From: SHWC01 sp945902735
Lineage (GTDB): Bacteria > Pseudomonadota > Alphaproteobacteria > UBA828
Assembly: GCA_945902735.1 (NCBI GenBank)
Contig: CAMDNF010000007.1
Location: 1-48,787, forward strand
DNA: 48,787 nt
Direction: 5' to 3'
Shown here: positions 25,010-32,358 of the stretch, piece after piece
How the letters are laid out: the number at the start of each line of letters is the position of its first letter
Position numbering within the stretch: position 1 is the stretch's first letter
Notes under the pieces: model-generated
Seen by the model: only the letters and a program-made list of their open reading frames with translations
Databases searched by the model: none
Told to the model about the DNA's origin: nothing
Program-made: the position numbers and the translations under genes

Positions 25010-25629
25010 GCGCGGGCACCACATCAAATGGGCTTCGCAAACGGCATATCGAGGCCGCCGACCTGATGTCGATGGAGGCCTATGGCAAGGAGCGCAAGGA
25101 GCGCCGCAGTGCGGTGAGCGCGCTCAAGCGCAATCGACGCGTCGAGGTTGGGCCGTTCGCGACCTTTTATTTCGAATGCTATGAGACGATGTGGATGCAA
25201 ATCCACGAGATGCTGTTTGTCGAACGTGGTGGCCCTGAGCAAATTCCAGGCGAACTCGCGGCCTATAATCCGCTTATCCCGCAGGGGCGCGAATTGATCG
25301 CGACGCTCATGTTGGAGATCGAAGATCCGATCGCGCGGGCGCGGGCCTTGGCGCGCCTCGGTCATGTCGAAGATACCATTGAGCTCGATCTTGGCGGGCT
25401 GATCGTGAAGGGCCAATCAGCCGATCACGACACCGAGCGCACGACCGAAGAGGGCAAGACCTCGTCGGTGCACTTCATCCGTTTTTCGTTCAGCGATGAG
25501 GCGACCCGCCGTTTCACGACGGTTGGTACGCGCGTGGTGCTCGGCTTTACCCACCCGAACTACGCCCATATGGCGGTCGTGCCCGAGGCGGTGCGTGCCG
25601 CGCTGGCCGAAGACCTCGATCCAGTCTAA
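25006..25629 (+). CDS. DUF3501 family protein
   Basis: A 207-aa protein matching the DUF3501 family, which typically follows a rubrerythrin and an Fe-S oxidoreductase gene. Its N-terminal half has LMSMEAYGKERKERRSAVSALKRNRRVEVGPF and YFECYETMWMQIHEMLFVERGG; the C-terminal half is beta-rich (SSVHFIRFSFSDEATRRFTTVGTRVVLGF, then HPNYAHM). There are no cofactor motifs that I recognise, no signal peptide and no membrane segment. ATG 25006 overlaps the stop of the Fe-S gene (ATGA), indicating strict coupling and a shared complex or pathway. The function is unknown; a structural or maturation role in the peroxide-reducing module is an inference. Confidence 0.85.
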   Translation: MSAGTTSNGLRKRHIEAADLMSMEAYGKERKERRSAVSALKRNRRVEVGPFATFYFECYETMWMQIHEMLFVERGGPEQIPGELAAYNPLIPQGRELIATLMLEIEDPIARARALARLGHVEDTIELDLGGLIVKGQSADHDTERTTEEGKTSSVHFIRFSFSDEATRRFTTVGTRVVLGFTHPNYAHMAVVPEAVRAALAEDLDPV

Positions 25630-25638
25630 GTCCAAACT

Positions 25639-26145
25639 TTATTGCAGGGTCTCGTTGGGGTACACGCCCCAAATTTCATCATGGCGAAGCCAGCCCGTAT
25701 AACCGCGCGCTGACACCTCGCACCAGGCGTCTACGCAGGTTTTGAGCTCGACCAGCACGCCGGGCTCGGCCAAGGCCACCCCGCTCGCCGATTCACTGGG
25801 TTCTACTCGAAGTGATTGGACGCCGCCGGTTATCAAGGCCGTGCGTTGGCCCGACAATAAGGATTGATGGACCCAACCGAGCGTGCCTTCGGAATCCTTG
25901 ATCTGACGCCAGACGTCGAATTGGGCGACGATTTCAACCGGATGACCGGCGCGCCGATAGACCCATTCGATCGGGTAGCGCTGGCCGGGCCCCGCGCGCA
26001 AATTGACCTCGTTGGATTTGAGCGAGGCGAAGCGCGGTAGCGGCAGCGCATCACCGCCTTGGTCATCGGCGGCATGGGCGGCGTGCACACCAGACGCGGC
26101 GACCATGAGGGCGATAAGTCCGAGAGCGCGCAATTTCCGCAGCAT
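25639..26145 (-). CDS. secreted SH3-domain protein
   Basis: A 168-aa exported protein. The start at 26145 gives a clear signal peptide (MLRKLRALGLIALMVAASGV then HAAHAA), with GAGG just upstream; a longer open frame to 26211 lacks support. The mature part has a bacterial SH3-like domain (NEVNLRAGPGQRYPIEWVYRRAGHPVEIV, then WRQIKDSEGTLGWVHQSLLSG) and a second, diverged SH3-like half ending in GYTGWLRHDEIWGVYPNE. Two cysteines (VDAWCEV and CVDA) could form a disulfide. Such proteins are common in Rhodospirillales and probably act in the periplasm on or near the cell wall. It converges on the DUF3501 gene and diverges from the dehydrogenase gene. Confidence 0.85.
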   Translation of the reverse strand: MLRKLRALGLIALMVAASGVHAAHAADDQGGDALPLPRFASLKSNEVNLRAGPGQRYPIEWVYRRAGHPVEIVAQFDVWRQIKDSEGTLGWVHQSLLSGQRTALITGGVQSLRVEPSESASGVALAEPGVLVELKTCVDAWCEVSARGYTGWLRHDEIWGVYPNETLQ

Positions 26146-26327
26146 GGCCTCACAATAACGTGTAAGTGACGCGATGACAGATTGATGACCCGCCTGGGGC
26201 CGCGCGGTCAAGTCTTGGAGCGCTCGATTGTCTCGACCGGCGCCCTTTGCTAGGACTGTGACGGAATTGGTGTCGCGCCGGCCGTTGTCTCGTCTCGGGC
26301 GTTGGCCGGTCGAATAAGGGAGTCCTC

Positions 26328-27317
26328 ATGCCGACTAGGCTACCGAAGCCCCGTGTCATCGTGACCCGCCGTCTGCCGGGCGAGATCGAGGCGCGCATGA
26401 TGGAGCTGTTCGAGACCCGGCTGAACGAGGACGACCATCCGTTCAGCAAGGCCGAGCTGGTTGCCGCCGTCAAAGAGGCCGATATCCTGGTGCCGACCGT
26501 GACTGACCAGCTCGGGCCCGATGTGATTGGGCAGGCCGGGCCGAACCTCAAGCTGATCGCCAGTTTTGGCACCGGCATCGACCATATCGATTTGGATGCC
26601 GCGCGCGCGCGGAACCTCGTCGTGACCAATACGCCGGGCGTTCTGACCGAAGATACCGCGGACATGACGATGGCGTTGATTCTGGCCGCGCCACGCCGCT
26701 TGGCGGAGGGCGAGCGGCTCGCCCGTTCAGGCCAATGGAAGGGTTGGGCGCCCACCTTCATGCTCGGCCACCGCATTTATGGCAAAAGGCTTGGCATTAT
26801 CGGCATGGGTCGCATCGGCCAGGCGGTGGCGCGGCGGGCGCGGGGCTTCGGCCTCTCAATCCACTATCACAATCGTACGCGGGTCCACCCTGATATCGAG
26901 GCCGAGCTTGAGGCGACCTATTGGCCGAGCCTCGATCAAATGCTGGCTCGCATGGAGCTCATCACGATTCATTGTCCGAGCACGCCCGCGACCTATCATT
27001 TGTTGTCGTCGCGCCGGCTCAAATTGCTTCAGAAAGACGCCTATATTTTCAATGTCGCGCGCGGTGGCGTGATCGATGAAGCCGAATTGGTTCGCTTGCT
27101 CGTGAATGGCGATATCGCCGGCGCCGGGCTCGATGTTTATGAACATGAACCCGCGATCAATCAGAAATTATTGAAGCTCGATAATGTCGTGCTTCTGCCG
27201 CACATGGGTTCGGCCACCATCGAAGGCCGCCTCGCCATGGGCGAGAAGGTATTAATCAACATCCAGACCTTTGTCGATGGGCACACACCGCCCGATCGCG
27301 TGATCGGGAACGATTGA
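26328..27317 (+). CDS. gyaR: D-2-hydroxyacid dehydrogenase (glyoxylate/hydroxypyruvate reductase-like)
   Basis: A 329-aa NAD(P)-dependent D-isomer 2-hydroxyacid dehydrogenase. Residues 1-105 form the first half of the catalytic domain with LIASFGTGIDHIDLDAA. The Rossmann motif is GKRLGIIGMGRIGQAVARRA. The catalytic set is Arg in FNVARGGVIDEAEL, Glu in YEHEP and His in LLPHMGSAT. The HNRTRV segment after the Rossmann fold suggests NADP preference. The closest functional guess is glyoxylate/hydroxypyruvate reductase. The divergent 182-nt gap upstream shows no clear promoter by eye. Confidence 0.88.
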   Translation: MPTRLPKPRVIVTRRLPGEIEARMMELFETRLNEDDHPFSKAELVAAVKEADILVPTVTDQLGPDVIGQAGPNLKLIASFGTGIDHIDLDAARARNLVVTNTPGVLTEDTADMTMALILAAPRRLAEGERLARSGQWKGWAPTFMLGHRIYGKRLGIIGMGRIGQAVARRARGFGLSIHYHNRTRVHPDIEAELEATYWPSLDQMLARMELITIHCPSTPATYHLLSSRRLKLLQKDAYIFNVARGGVIDEAELVRLLVNGDIAGAGLDVYEHEPAINQKLLKLDNVVLLPHMGSATIEGRLAMGEKVLINIQTFVDGHTPPDRVIGND

Positions 27318-27481
27318 GCAAGTGATGACGGCGTTTGCTGCTCCATGGATCAAACTCAAAAATCAAACAAAAGAATAGTCCCCCGATCTATGTCGTTCGT
27401 GAGATCATTCTTCCATCCTAAAATAAATGCTGTTAGCATTGATCTGAAGTGATCGTCGGGCGAACCTACATGGGGACGATC

Positions 27482-28015
27482 ATGTTGAACCGCTACGCAT
27501 CGAATTTTACGCAAGATTTCGTCGAGAAAATTAGCAAATCCGAAGACCTGAATGGGCTAACGGATATTTTCCAGCGATCCGTTGGTGATTTGGGCTTCTC
27601 GGCGTTCGCGCTTCATGTCGTGCGCATCGCCGGCATTCCGCAAAAAATGGTGTATGGCGTTACGACCTATGCCGAGGAGTGGGTCGCGCGTTATCGCGAC
27701 GAAGATTATGTCGCGATCGACCCGATCATCGCGAACGGTCTGAGCCGTCAAATGCCGTTCGAATGGCGTGAAGCGGTCGGCAGTACCGAGCTCTCGACCA
27801 AACAGCGCCAATTCTTTGGCGAGGCTGGCGAGTTTGGCATCTCGTTTGGTTTTACCGTGCCGACTCACGGGCCCCACGCGCAATTCTCGGCGCTCACGGT
27901 AACGAGCGACGTGCCGGCCCATTTGGCGGGTCGATTGATTTCCGCCAATCGGTTTTTGGTTCATCTGATGGGGCTTTACTATAACGAGCATGTCGGCTCG
28001 ATTTTGCTCAAGTAA
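27482..28015 (+). CDS. luxR: LuxR autoinducer-binding domain (5' part of a stop-split luxR)
   Basis: A 177-aa protein that is the N-terminal acyl-homoserine-lactone-binding domain of a LuxR-type quorum-sensing receptor. The conserved ligand-pocket residues are present in EEWVARYRDEDYVAIDPI (Trp, Tyr, Asp-Pro), FEWREAV (Trp) and GISFGFTVP (Gly). It stops at TAA 28013-28015, exactly in the interdomain linker. The same frame continues without another stop into a complete LuxR HTH (next entry), so one nonsense codon divides an otherwise normal gene of about 250 codons. ATG 27482 lies 5 nt after GGGGA; upstream GTG 27449 and ATG 27470 are less likely. It could be a pseudogene, a true domain split, or a sequence error. 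Confidence 0.85.
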   Translation: MLNRYASNFTQDFVEKISKSEDLNGLTDIFQRSVGDLGFSAFALHVVRIAGIPQKMVYGVTTYAEEWVARYRDEDYVAIDPIIANGLSRQMPFEWREAVGSTELSTKQRQFFGEAGEFGISFGFTVPTHGPHAQFSALTVTSDVPAHLAGRLISANRFLVHLMGLYYNEHVGSILLK

Positions 28016-28051
28016 ATCCAAGGCCCCGAGGGGGAAGGCTCGATCGCGCCG

Positions 28052-28246
28052 GTGCTCTCCGCCCGCGAGAAGGACTGCTTGTCCTGGGTGGCGCAAGGCA
28101 AGAGCTCGTGGGAAATTTCTCGATTGTTCGGGATTAGCGAGCGGACCGTGAACTTTCACATCGAAAACGCCAAACGAAAGCTCGGCGTCTATAGCCGGCA
28201 GCACGCCGTCGTGAAGGCAGTGATCATGAAGCTCATTCTGATCTGA
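28052..28246 (+). CDS. LuxR-type HTH domain (3' part of the stop-split luxR)
   Basis: A 64-aa reading frame that is a full LuxR/GerE HTH: LSAREKDCLSWVAQGKSSWEISRLFGISERTVNFHIENAKRKLGV. The three invariant HTH residues (Glu, Leu, Gly) are present. It is in the same frame as the upstream autoinducer-binding part, 12 codons beyond its TAA, and the intervening codons read as a normal linker. GTG 28052 is the first usual start; a purine-rich GAGGGGGAAGG at 28028-28038 could serve as a somewhat distant ribosome site, so separate translation is possible. Truncated HTH-only LuxR proteins can bind DNA without the signal in other systems. Confidence 0.75.
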   Translation: MLSAREKDCLSWVAQGKSSWEISRLFGISERTVNFHIENAKRKLGVYSRQHAVVKAVIMKLILI

Positions 28247-28291
28247 GCCGCGCGGCCTATTCCTTCATTTACCACAGCTTTGCGGCCCGCC

Positions 28292-28309
28292 CCTGTAAGC
28301 GCTTACAGG
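28292..28309. promoter_or_regulatory. lux box upstream of luxI
   Basis: CCTGTAAGCGCTTACAGG is a perfect 18-bp palindrome with the CTGT...ACAG arms of LuxR-type binding sites. It lies 59 nt before the luxI start. A weak -10-like CTATTC at 28334-28339 would put the box near -45, the usual class II activator position overlapping the -35. Confidence 0.85.
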
Positions 28310-28367
28310 TGAGGAACGGCCATTAGAAGCGCTCTATTCCCGGGGTTCCATCTCGGGAGGCGTTTCA

Positions 28368-29015
28368 ATGATAACAGTGATGAGCGGGGCAGATCGGGCG
28401 CGCTTTCTGCCAATCTTCGATTCCATGTTCGAGTTGCGGCACGAGGTGTTCGTTAAGCGCCTCGGTTGGCCGCTCAAAGCCACGGACGGCCGCGAGATCG
28501 ATCAATTCGATCATGTGGATGCGCATTATTTGGTGTTGCCGAACACGGCGGGCGAGGTGGTCGCCTCGTGTCGCATGACGATGACGACCCGACCCAATTT
28601 GCTGAGCGATGTGTTTCCGCATCTGGTCGAGCGACCGCCCGTGCCGAAATCGCCCGAGGTTTGGGAGGTTAGCCGCGTCGCGGTTGATCATCGGCGCGAG
28701 CGGCTCGCCTTGTTGCCACAGGGGGTCAATCCCGCCGGCGCGCTTTTCTGTTCGATGTTCGAGTTCGCCATGATGGTCGGCGCGCGAAAATTGGTGTCGG
28801 TTTCCGACCCCTATATCGAGCGCATTTTGCGGATCGCGGGTTGGGCGCTCGAGCCCTTGGGCCCGGTGACGGCGCTCGCGAGCGGCGGCTCGGCCGTGGC
28901 CGAATCAGCGGATGTTTCGATCGAGCAGCTTTCCGCCATCAGGCGGCGGACGAAAACGCATGGTCCGGTTCTTGATGGCGCCCTGGTGCCGCAAAACATT
29001 CAGCAAGCCGCGTGA
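28368..29015 (+). CDS. luxI: LuxI-family acyl-homoserine lactone synthase
   Basis: A 215-aa autoinducer synthase that makes an N-acyl-homoserine lactone from SAM and an acyl donor. The family-invariant residues are in place: R24, F28, W34, D45, D48, R69, E100 and R103 (in FELRHEVFVKRLGW, EIDQFDHVDAHYLV, SCRMTMT and WEVSRVAV). GGGAGG at 28355-28360 is 7 nt before ATG 28368. A perfect lux box lies upstream, so autoinduction by a LuxR protein is expected, although the adjacent luxR is interrupted. The acyl chain made cannot be read from sequence. The gene itself appears fully intact. Confidence 0.95.
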   Translation: MITVMSGADRARFLPIFDSMFELRHEVFVKRLGWPLKATDGREIDQFDHVDAHYLVLPNTAGEVVASCRMTMTTRPNLLSDVFPHLVERPPVPKSPEVWEVSRVAVDHRRERLALLPQGVNPAGALFCSMFEFAMMVGARKLVSVSDPYIERILRIAGWALEPLGPVTALASGGSAVAESADVSIEQLSAIRRRTKTHGPVLDGALVPQNIQQAA

Positions 29016-29046
29016 TCTTCAATTCATCAACGGAGGCGCATTCACG

Positions 29047-29232
29047 ATGCAATTAGGCGCGGACGAATGGCAGGCCGAGGGCCCGGCGGATCCACGGCGG
29101 CGTGTCGCCATGAATCTGGCGACCTGTTTGTTCTATCTCGAAACCGAGGCGACCAAGGCCTCGTTGGTTGAGCTGGCGCGGACGATCCACGACGTGGCGG
29201 TCAAGGCCACGGTGACGGCGTCCGACGCTTGA
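29047..29232 (+). CDS. small hypothetical protein downstream of luxI
   Basis: A 61-aa protein starting at ATG 29047, preceded by GGAGG at 29032-29036 and 31 nt after the luxI stop, so it is probably cotranscribed and lux-box controlled. It has an acidic N-terminus and a predicted helical body (RRRVAMNLATCLFYLETEATKASLVELARTI). No signal peptide or motif is recognised. I do not know the family. The good ribosome site and position argue that it is real; it could be a small regulator or adaptor tied to quorum sensing. Confidence 0.65.
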   Translation: MQLGADEWQAEGPADPRRRVAMNLATCLFYLETEATKASLVELARTIHDVAVKATVTASDA

Positions 29233-29337
29233 TCACGAACTTATTTTTGCAAAAACTCGGGTCGGGGCGCCTTTGCCGTGCCGAACTCGTGTATAAATTC
29301 AGGGAGCTTGGCGTAGGGCGGCACTTATTCGACATGA

Positions 29338-30054
29338 ATGGATGACATGACTGACGCGCCGTTTGTCATTCTGGTCGCGGGCGAGAGCGCGAGCATCCGC
29401 GCGAAGACGGTTCTGAAACTTCAGGACGCGTTGGGACCGTTTCGTGTCGTCGAGCCGGATTCCATGTGGGAGGCTGCCCGGCAGTGCGAGGCGCCGGCTC
29501 AGGTCGATTTCATCGTGGTCGACAATGATCTTGTCGAGCGTGTCGGCACGCGTTTTCTTTCGGGCTTGAGCGCGTTGCAGCCAGCGGCGCTGCTCGTGGT
29601 CTTTGGGCCGCCGCGCGCGCGTAGCACGGCGATCAAAATTCTCGAGGCGGGCGCCGCCGCCTATTTGCCGCACGATTTGGCGCCGCCTGAAATCGCCAAG
29701 GCGTTTGACGTGGTGCTCTCGGGCGCCATGTTCGCGCCAATTCCGCCGGCCACGTCATTGCCAAGTGAAGCAGACGCGGCGCCCCGTGCGCTCGTTCTGC
29801 CGTTTCTCGGCGCCAGCCCTGATCCGGCTCACCTTTCGACAAGCGAGCGCGACATCATGGCTTTGCTCGCGCGCGGGCGCTCAAACGCCGAAATCGCCTT
29901 TCTACTCGGGCGCTCGAAAGAAGCGGTGAGCGCGGAAATATTGGCTCTCATGGCACATTGGGGCCGAAGTGAACCGCCCAAGGCGCCGCGTAAAACCGGC
30001 AGCGAAAAAGATACCGCCGATCAGGCCGCCGATCACGACGACAGGCCGCATTGA
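29338..30054 (+). CDS. NarL-like regulator with degenerate receiver domain
   Basis: A 238-aa protein. Residues 5-130 have the alternating pattern of a response-regulator receiver, including FVILVAGESASIRAKTV, DFIVVDND and EAGAAAYLPHDLAPPEIAKAF. The acidic pair after strand 1 is missing (VAGES) and the conserved Lys after strand 5 is replaced (YLPHD), so normal phospho-signalling is unlikely. Residues 162-210 form a LuxR/NarL-type HTH (LSTSERDIMALLARGRSNAEIAFLLGRS) with an unusual recognition helix (VSAEILALM). The tail is charged. It is on the same strand as luxI and the 61-aa gene. ATG 29338 and 29347 are both possible; neither has a strong ribosome site. Confidence 0.75.
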   Translation: MDDMTDAPFVILVAGESASIRAKTVLKLQDALGPFRVVEPDSMWEAARQCEAPAQVDFIVVDNDLVERVGTRFLSGLSALQPAALLVVFGPPRARSTAIKILEAGAAAYLPHDLAPPEIAKAFDVVLSGAMFAPIPPATSLPSEADAAPRALVLPFLGASPDPAHLSTSERDIMALLARGRSNAEIAFLLGRSKEAVSAEILALMAHWGRSEPPKAPRKTGSEKDTADQAADHDDRPH

Positions 30055-30075
30055 TCGAGGCGCCGAGGCTCTAAG

Positions 30076-30897
30076 CTAAGCGGTTGAACACATCGCCGCC
30101 GCGCCGCGACGATGGATCGAGAGATCGCAAATGGTGGGGTTCGCGCCGCAGAGCGGGCATTCGGGATCGGGTCTGACCTTCACTTTTCGGAAGGTCGCCG
30201 AGAGCGCCTCGTAAATCAAAAGCTGGCCCGACAGGCTATCGCCGATGCCGAGCAATTCCTTCAGCACTTCGGTCGCCTGAAGCGCGCCGACTGAGCCTGC
30301 GATCGCGCCGAGCACGCCCCCTTCCGCGCAGGAGGGAATGAGCCCGGGTGGTGGCGGCTCGCGGAAGAGGCAGCGATAGCAAGGGTGAGGGCCGCCAAGA
30401 TACGCCTTATAGGTCGCCAGCTGGCCATCAAAGCGCAGGATCGAGCCCGAGACCAAGGGGCGTTTGGCGAAGAAGCAGGAATCGTTCAACAGAAAGCGCG
30501 TTTCGAAATTATCGCTGCCATCGGCGACCAGATCATAGGGCTCGATCAATGACAGCGCATTCTCGGCGGTCAGGCGCGTCGTGTGGCAGTTCACGCGCGT
30601 GGTGCGGTTGAGCGCGGCGAGGCTGGTCTTGGCGCTCTCGGTCTTTGGCGTGCCGATGCGGGCCTCGGTATGAATGATCTGGCGTTGCAAATTCGAGAGC
30701 GCGACCGAATCATCATCGACGATGCCAAGCGTGCCGACACCGGCGGCCGCGAGATAAAGCAGGAGCGGCGCACCAAGGCCGCCGGCGCCAACCACAAGCA
30801 CGCGTGACTCGATCAATTTCGCCTGCCCCGCGCCGCCGACCTCGCCCAAAATCAAATGGCGGGCATAGCGTTCGAGATCCTGCGGCGCGAGCGGCAT
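30076..30897 (-). CDS. moeB: MoeB/ThiF-family adenylyltransferase
   Basis: A 273-aa E1-like enzyme that adenylates the C-terminal Gly-Gly of a sulfur-carrier protein (MoaD, ThiS or CysO type). The nucleotide-binding motif VLVVGAGGLGAPLLLYLAAAG, the SNLQRQIIH segment, the catalytic Asp in LVADGSDNFETR, and two zinc CxxC pairs (CYRC and CPLC) are present. It lacks a C-terminal rhodanese domain. Its start is 2 nt from the cysK stop, so the two are certainly coupled. With cysK and an Rrf2 regulator it may serve sulfur transfer for cysteine, thiamine or molybdopterin rather than moco alone. The symbol is given for the family. Confidence 0.87.
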   Translation of the reverse strand: MPLAPQDLERYARHLILGEVGGAGQAKLIESRVLVVGAGGLGAPLLLYLAAAGVGTLGIVDDDSVALSNLQRQIIHTEARIGTPKTESAKTSLAALNRTTRVNCHTTRLTAENALSLIEPYDLVADGSDNFETRFLLNDSCFFAKRPLVSGSILRFDGQLATYKAYLGGPHPCYRCLFREPPPPGLIPSCAEGGVLGAIAGSVGALQATEVLKELLGIGDSLSGQLLIYEALSATFRKVKVRPDPECPLCGANPTICDLSIHRRGAAAMCSTA

Positions 30898-30899
30898 CC

Positions 30900-31886
30900 T
30901 CAGAGCCCGGCGAACAAATCGGTCGAGAGATAACGCTCGGCGAAGGAGGGGATGATGATGACGATGCGTTTGCCGGCCATCTCGGGCCGCGCGCCGACCT
31001 CGAGTGCCGCCGCGATGGCCGCGCCCGATGAAATGCCGACCGGCCAGCCGTCGAGCCTGGCGGCAAGGCGCGCGGTTTCGAAGGCGGTCTGATTGCCGAT
31101 GCAGATGATCTCGTCGATCAAATCGGTCTTGAGGATCGAGGGCACGAAGCCGGCGCCGATGCCTTGAATCTTGTGCGGGCCGGGTTGGCCGCCCGATAGA
31201 ACCGGCGAATCCTCAGGTTCAACCGCGATAATTTTGATGCTGGGCTTGCGTGCCTTCAGAACTTCGCCGACGCCGGTGATCGTGCCGCCGGTGCCGACCG
31301 CGCTCAAAAAAACATCGAGCTCGCCGTTCGTATCGGCCCAAATTTCTTCCGCCGTGGTGCGCCGGTGAATCTCCGGGTTCGATAGATTGTCGAACTGCAT
31401 GGGCATAAACGCCTCGGGCAGGCTTTTGGTCAGGGCCTCGGCCCGCTTAATGGCACCGCGCATGCCTTCGGCAGCGGGGGTCAATTCGAGCTCGGCGCCC
31501 AAGAGCTTCAAGATCTTTCGGCGTTCGATCGACATGCTCTCGGGCATGGTGAGGATCAGGCGATAGCCTTTCGACGCCGCGACGAAGGCGAGGCCGATGC
31601 CGGTATTACCCGAGGTCGGCTCAACCAACACCGTGCGCCCGGCCACAATGCGACCGGCCTCTTCAGCGGCCTCGATCATGGCGACGCCGATACGATCCTT
31701 GACCGAGGCTAGTGGATTGAAAAACTCAAGCTTTCCTAGAATTTCAGCCTTGATGCCGCGTTCGGCCGGTAGGCGGTTCATGCGCACCAATGGCGTCGCG
31801 CCGATCGTCTCGGTGATCGAGGCGTAGATACGACCGCGAGCAAAGGGTGCGGGCGGTGGCACGAGCGTCTTCTTGCTGGTTGCCAT
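30900..31886 (-). CDS. cysK: cysteine synthase (O-acetylserine sulfhydrylase)
   Basis: A 328-aa PLP enzyme of the cysteine synthase family. The PLP lysine is in NPLASVKDRIG, followed by the substrate loop EPTSGNTGIGLAF, the phosphate-binding GTGGTITGVGEVL and the C-terminal GISSGAAIAAAL. It makes cysteine from O-acetylserine and sulfide; a CysM-type specificity is not excluded. The start 31886 follows GAGGAG and gives MATSKKTLVPP; a longer open frame to 32000 overlaps rrf2 and is not needed. It lies between rrf2 (14 nt upstream) and moeB (2 nt downstream) in one transcript. Confidence 0.93.
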   Translation of the reverse strand: MATSKKTLVPPPAPFARGRIYASITETIGATPLVRMNRLPAERGIKAEILGKLEFFNPLASVKDRIGVAMIEAAEEAGRIVAGRTVLVEPTSGNTGIGLAFVAASKGYRLILTMPESMSIERRKILKLLGAELELTPAAEGMRGAIKRAEALTKSLPEAFMPMQFDNLSNPEIHRRTTAEEIWADTNGELDVFLSAVGTGGTITGVGEVLKARKPSIKIIAVEPEDSPVLSGGQPGPHKIQGIGAGFVPSILKTDLIDEIICIGNQTAFETARLAARLDGWPVGISSGAAIAAALEVGARPEMAGKRIVIIIPSFAERYLSTDLFAGL

Positions 31887-31899
31887 GATGGATACTCCT

Positions 31900-32355
31900 C
31901 TAAATCGCGAAGTCGAAGCGCGTGCGCGATTCGCTTTCGACGCCGGCCTCTTGGGCGCGGCGGCACAAATCCTCGATCGTGACGCTATCGAGCCGCGCAA
32001 TGACCTCGCGCTGCAGATCGTCCCAAAATGGCTTCAGCACGTGCTCGCCGAGCGGTGAAAATTGATCGGGCTCGTCGTCATCCCCGGCGGTTTCGATTTG
32101 GCTGACCGTACGCGCGATTTCGCCGATCGTAATGCGACGGCGCTCGCGCGCGAGCAAATAGCCGCCGCGTGGTCCCCTTACGCCGCGTAAGATGCCGTTA
32201 TGAACGAGGCGCTGCATCACGAGCTCGAGATAGCGATGGGGAATGCCCTGGCGGCTCGCGATTTCGCGGCTTTGCACAGGTTTGGCGCCGCCATAATAGG
32301 CGATGTCGACCACGGCATCGATGGCGAAGCGCAATTTGCGTGAGACGCGCAGCAT
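31900..32355 (-). CDS. Rrf2-family transcriptional regulator
   Basis: A 151-aa Rrf2 winged-helix regulator (KLRFAIDAVVDIAYY, SREIASRQGIPHRYLELVMQRLVHNGIL, RGPRGGYLLARERRRITIGEI). It has only one cysteine (EDLC), so it lacks the three-Cys Fe-S cluster of IscR and RirA and resembles CymR-type members that respond through protein or metabolite contact. It is directly upstream of cysK, so control of cysteine synthesis is the natural guess, by analogy with CymR, which is regulated by CysK itself. It starts 3 nt after the dut stop, so it is probably also on the coaBC-dut transcript. Confidence 0.9.
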   Translation of the reverse strand: MLRVSRKLRFAIDAVVDIAYYGGAKPVQSREIASRQGIPHRYLELVMQRLVHNGILRGVRGPRGGYLLARERRRITIGEIARTVSQIETAGDDDEPDQFSPLGEHVLKPFWDDLQREVIARLDSVTIEDLCRRAQEAGVESESRTRFDFAI

Positions 32356-32358
32356 GGG

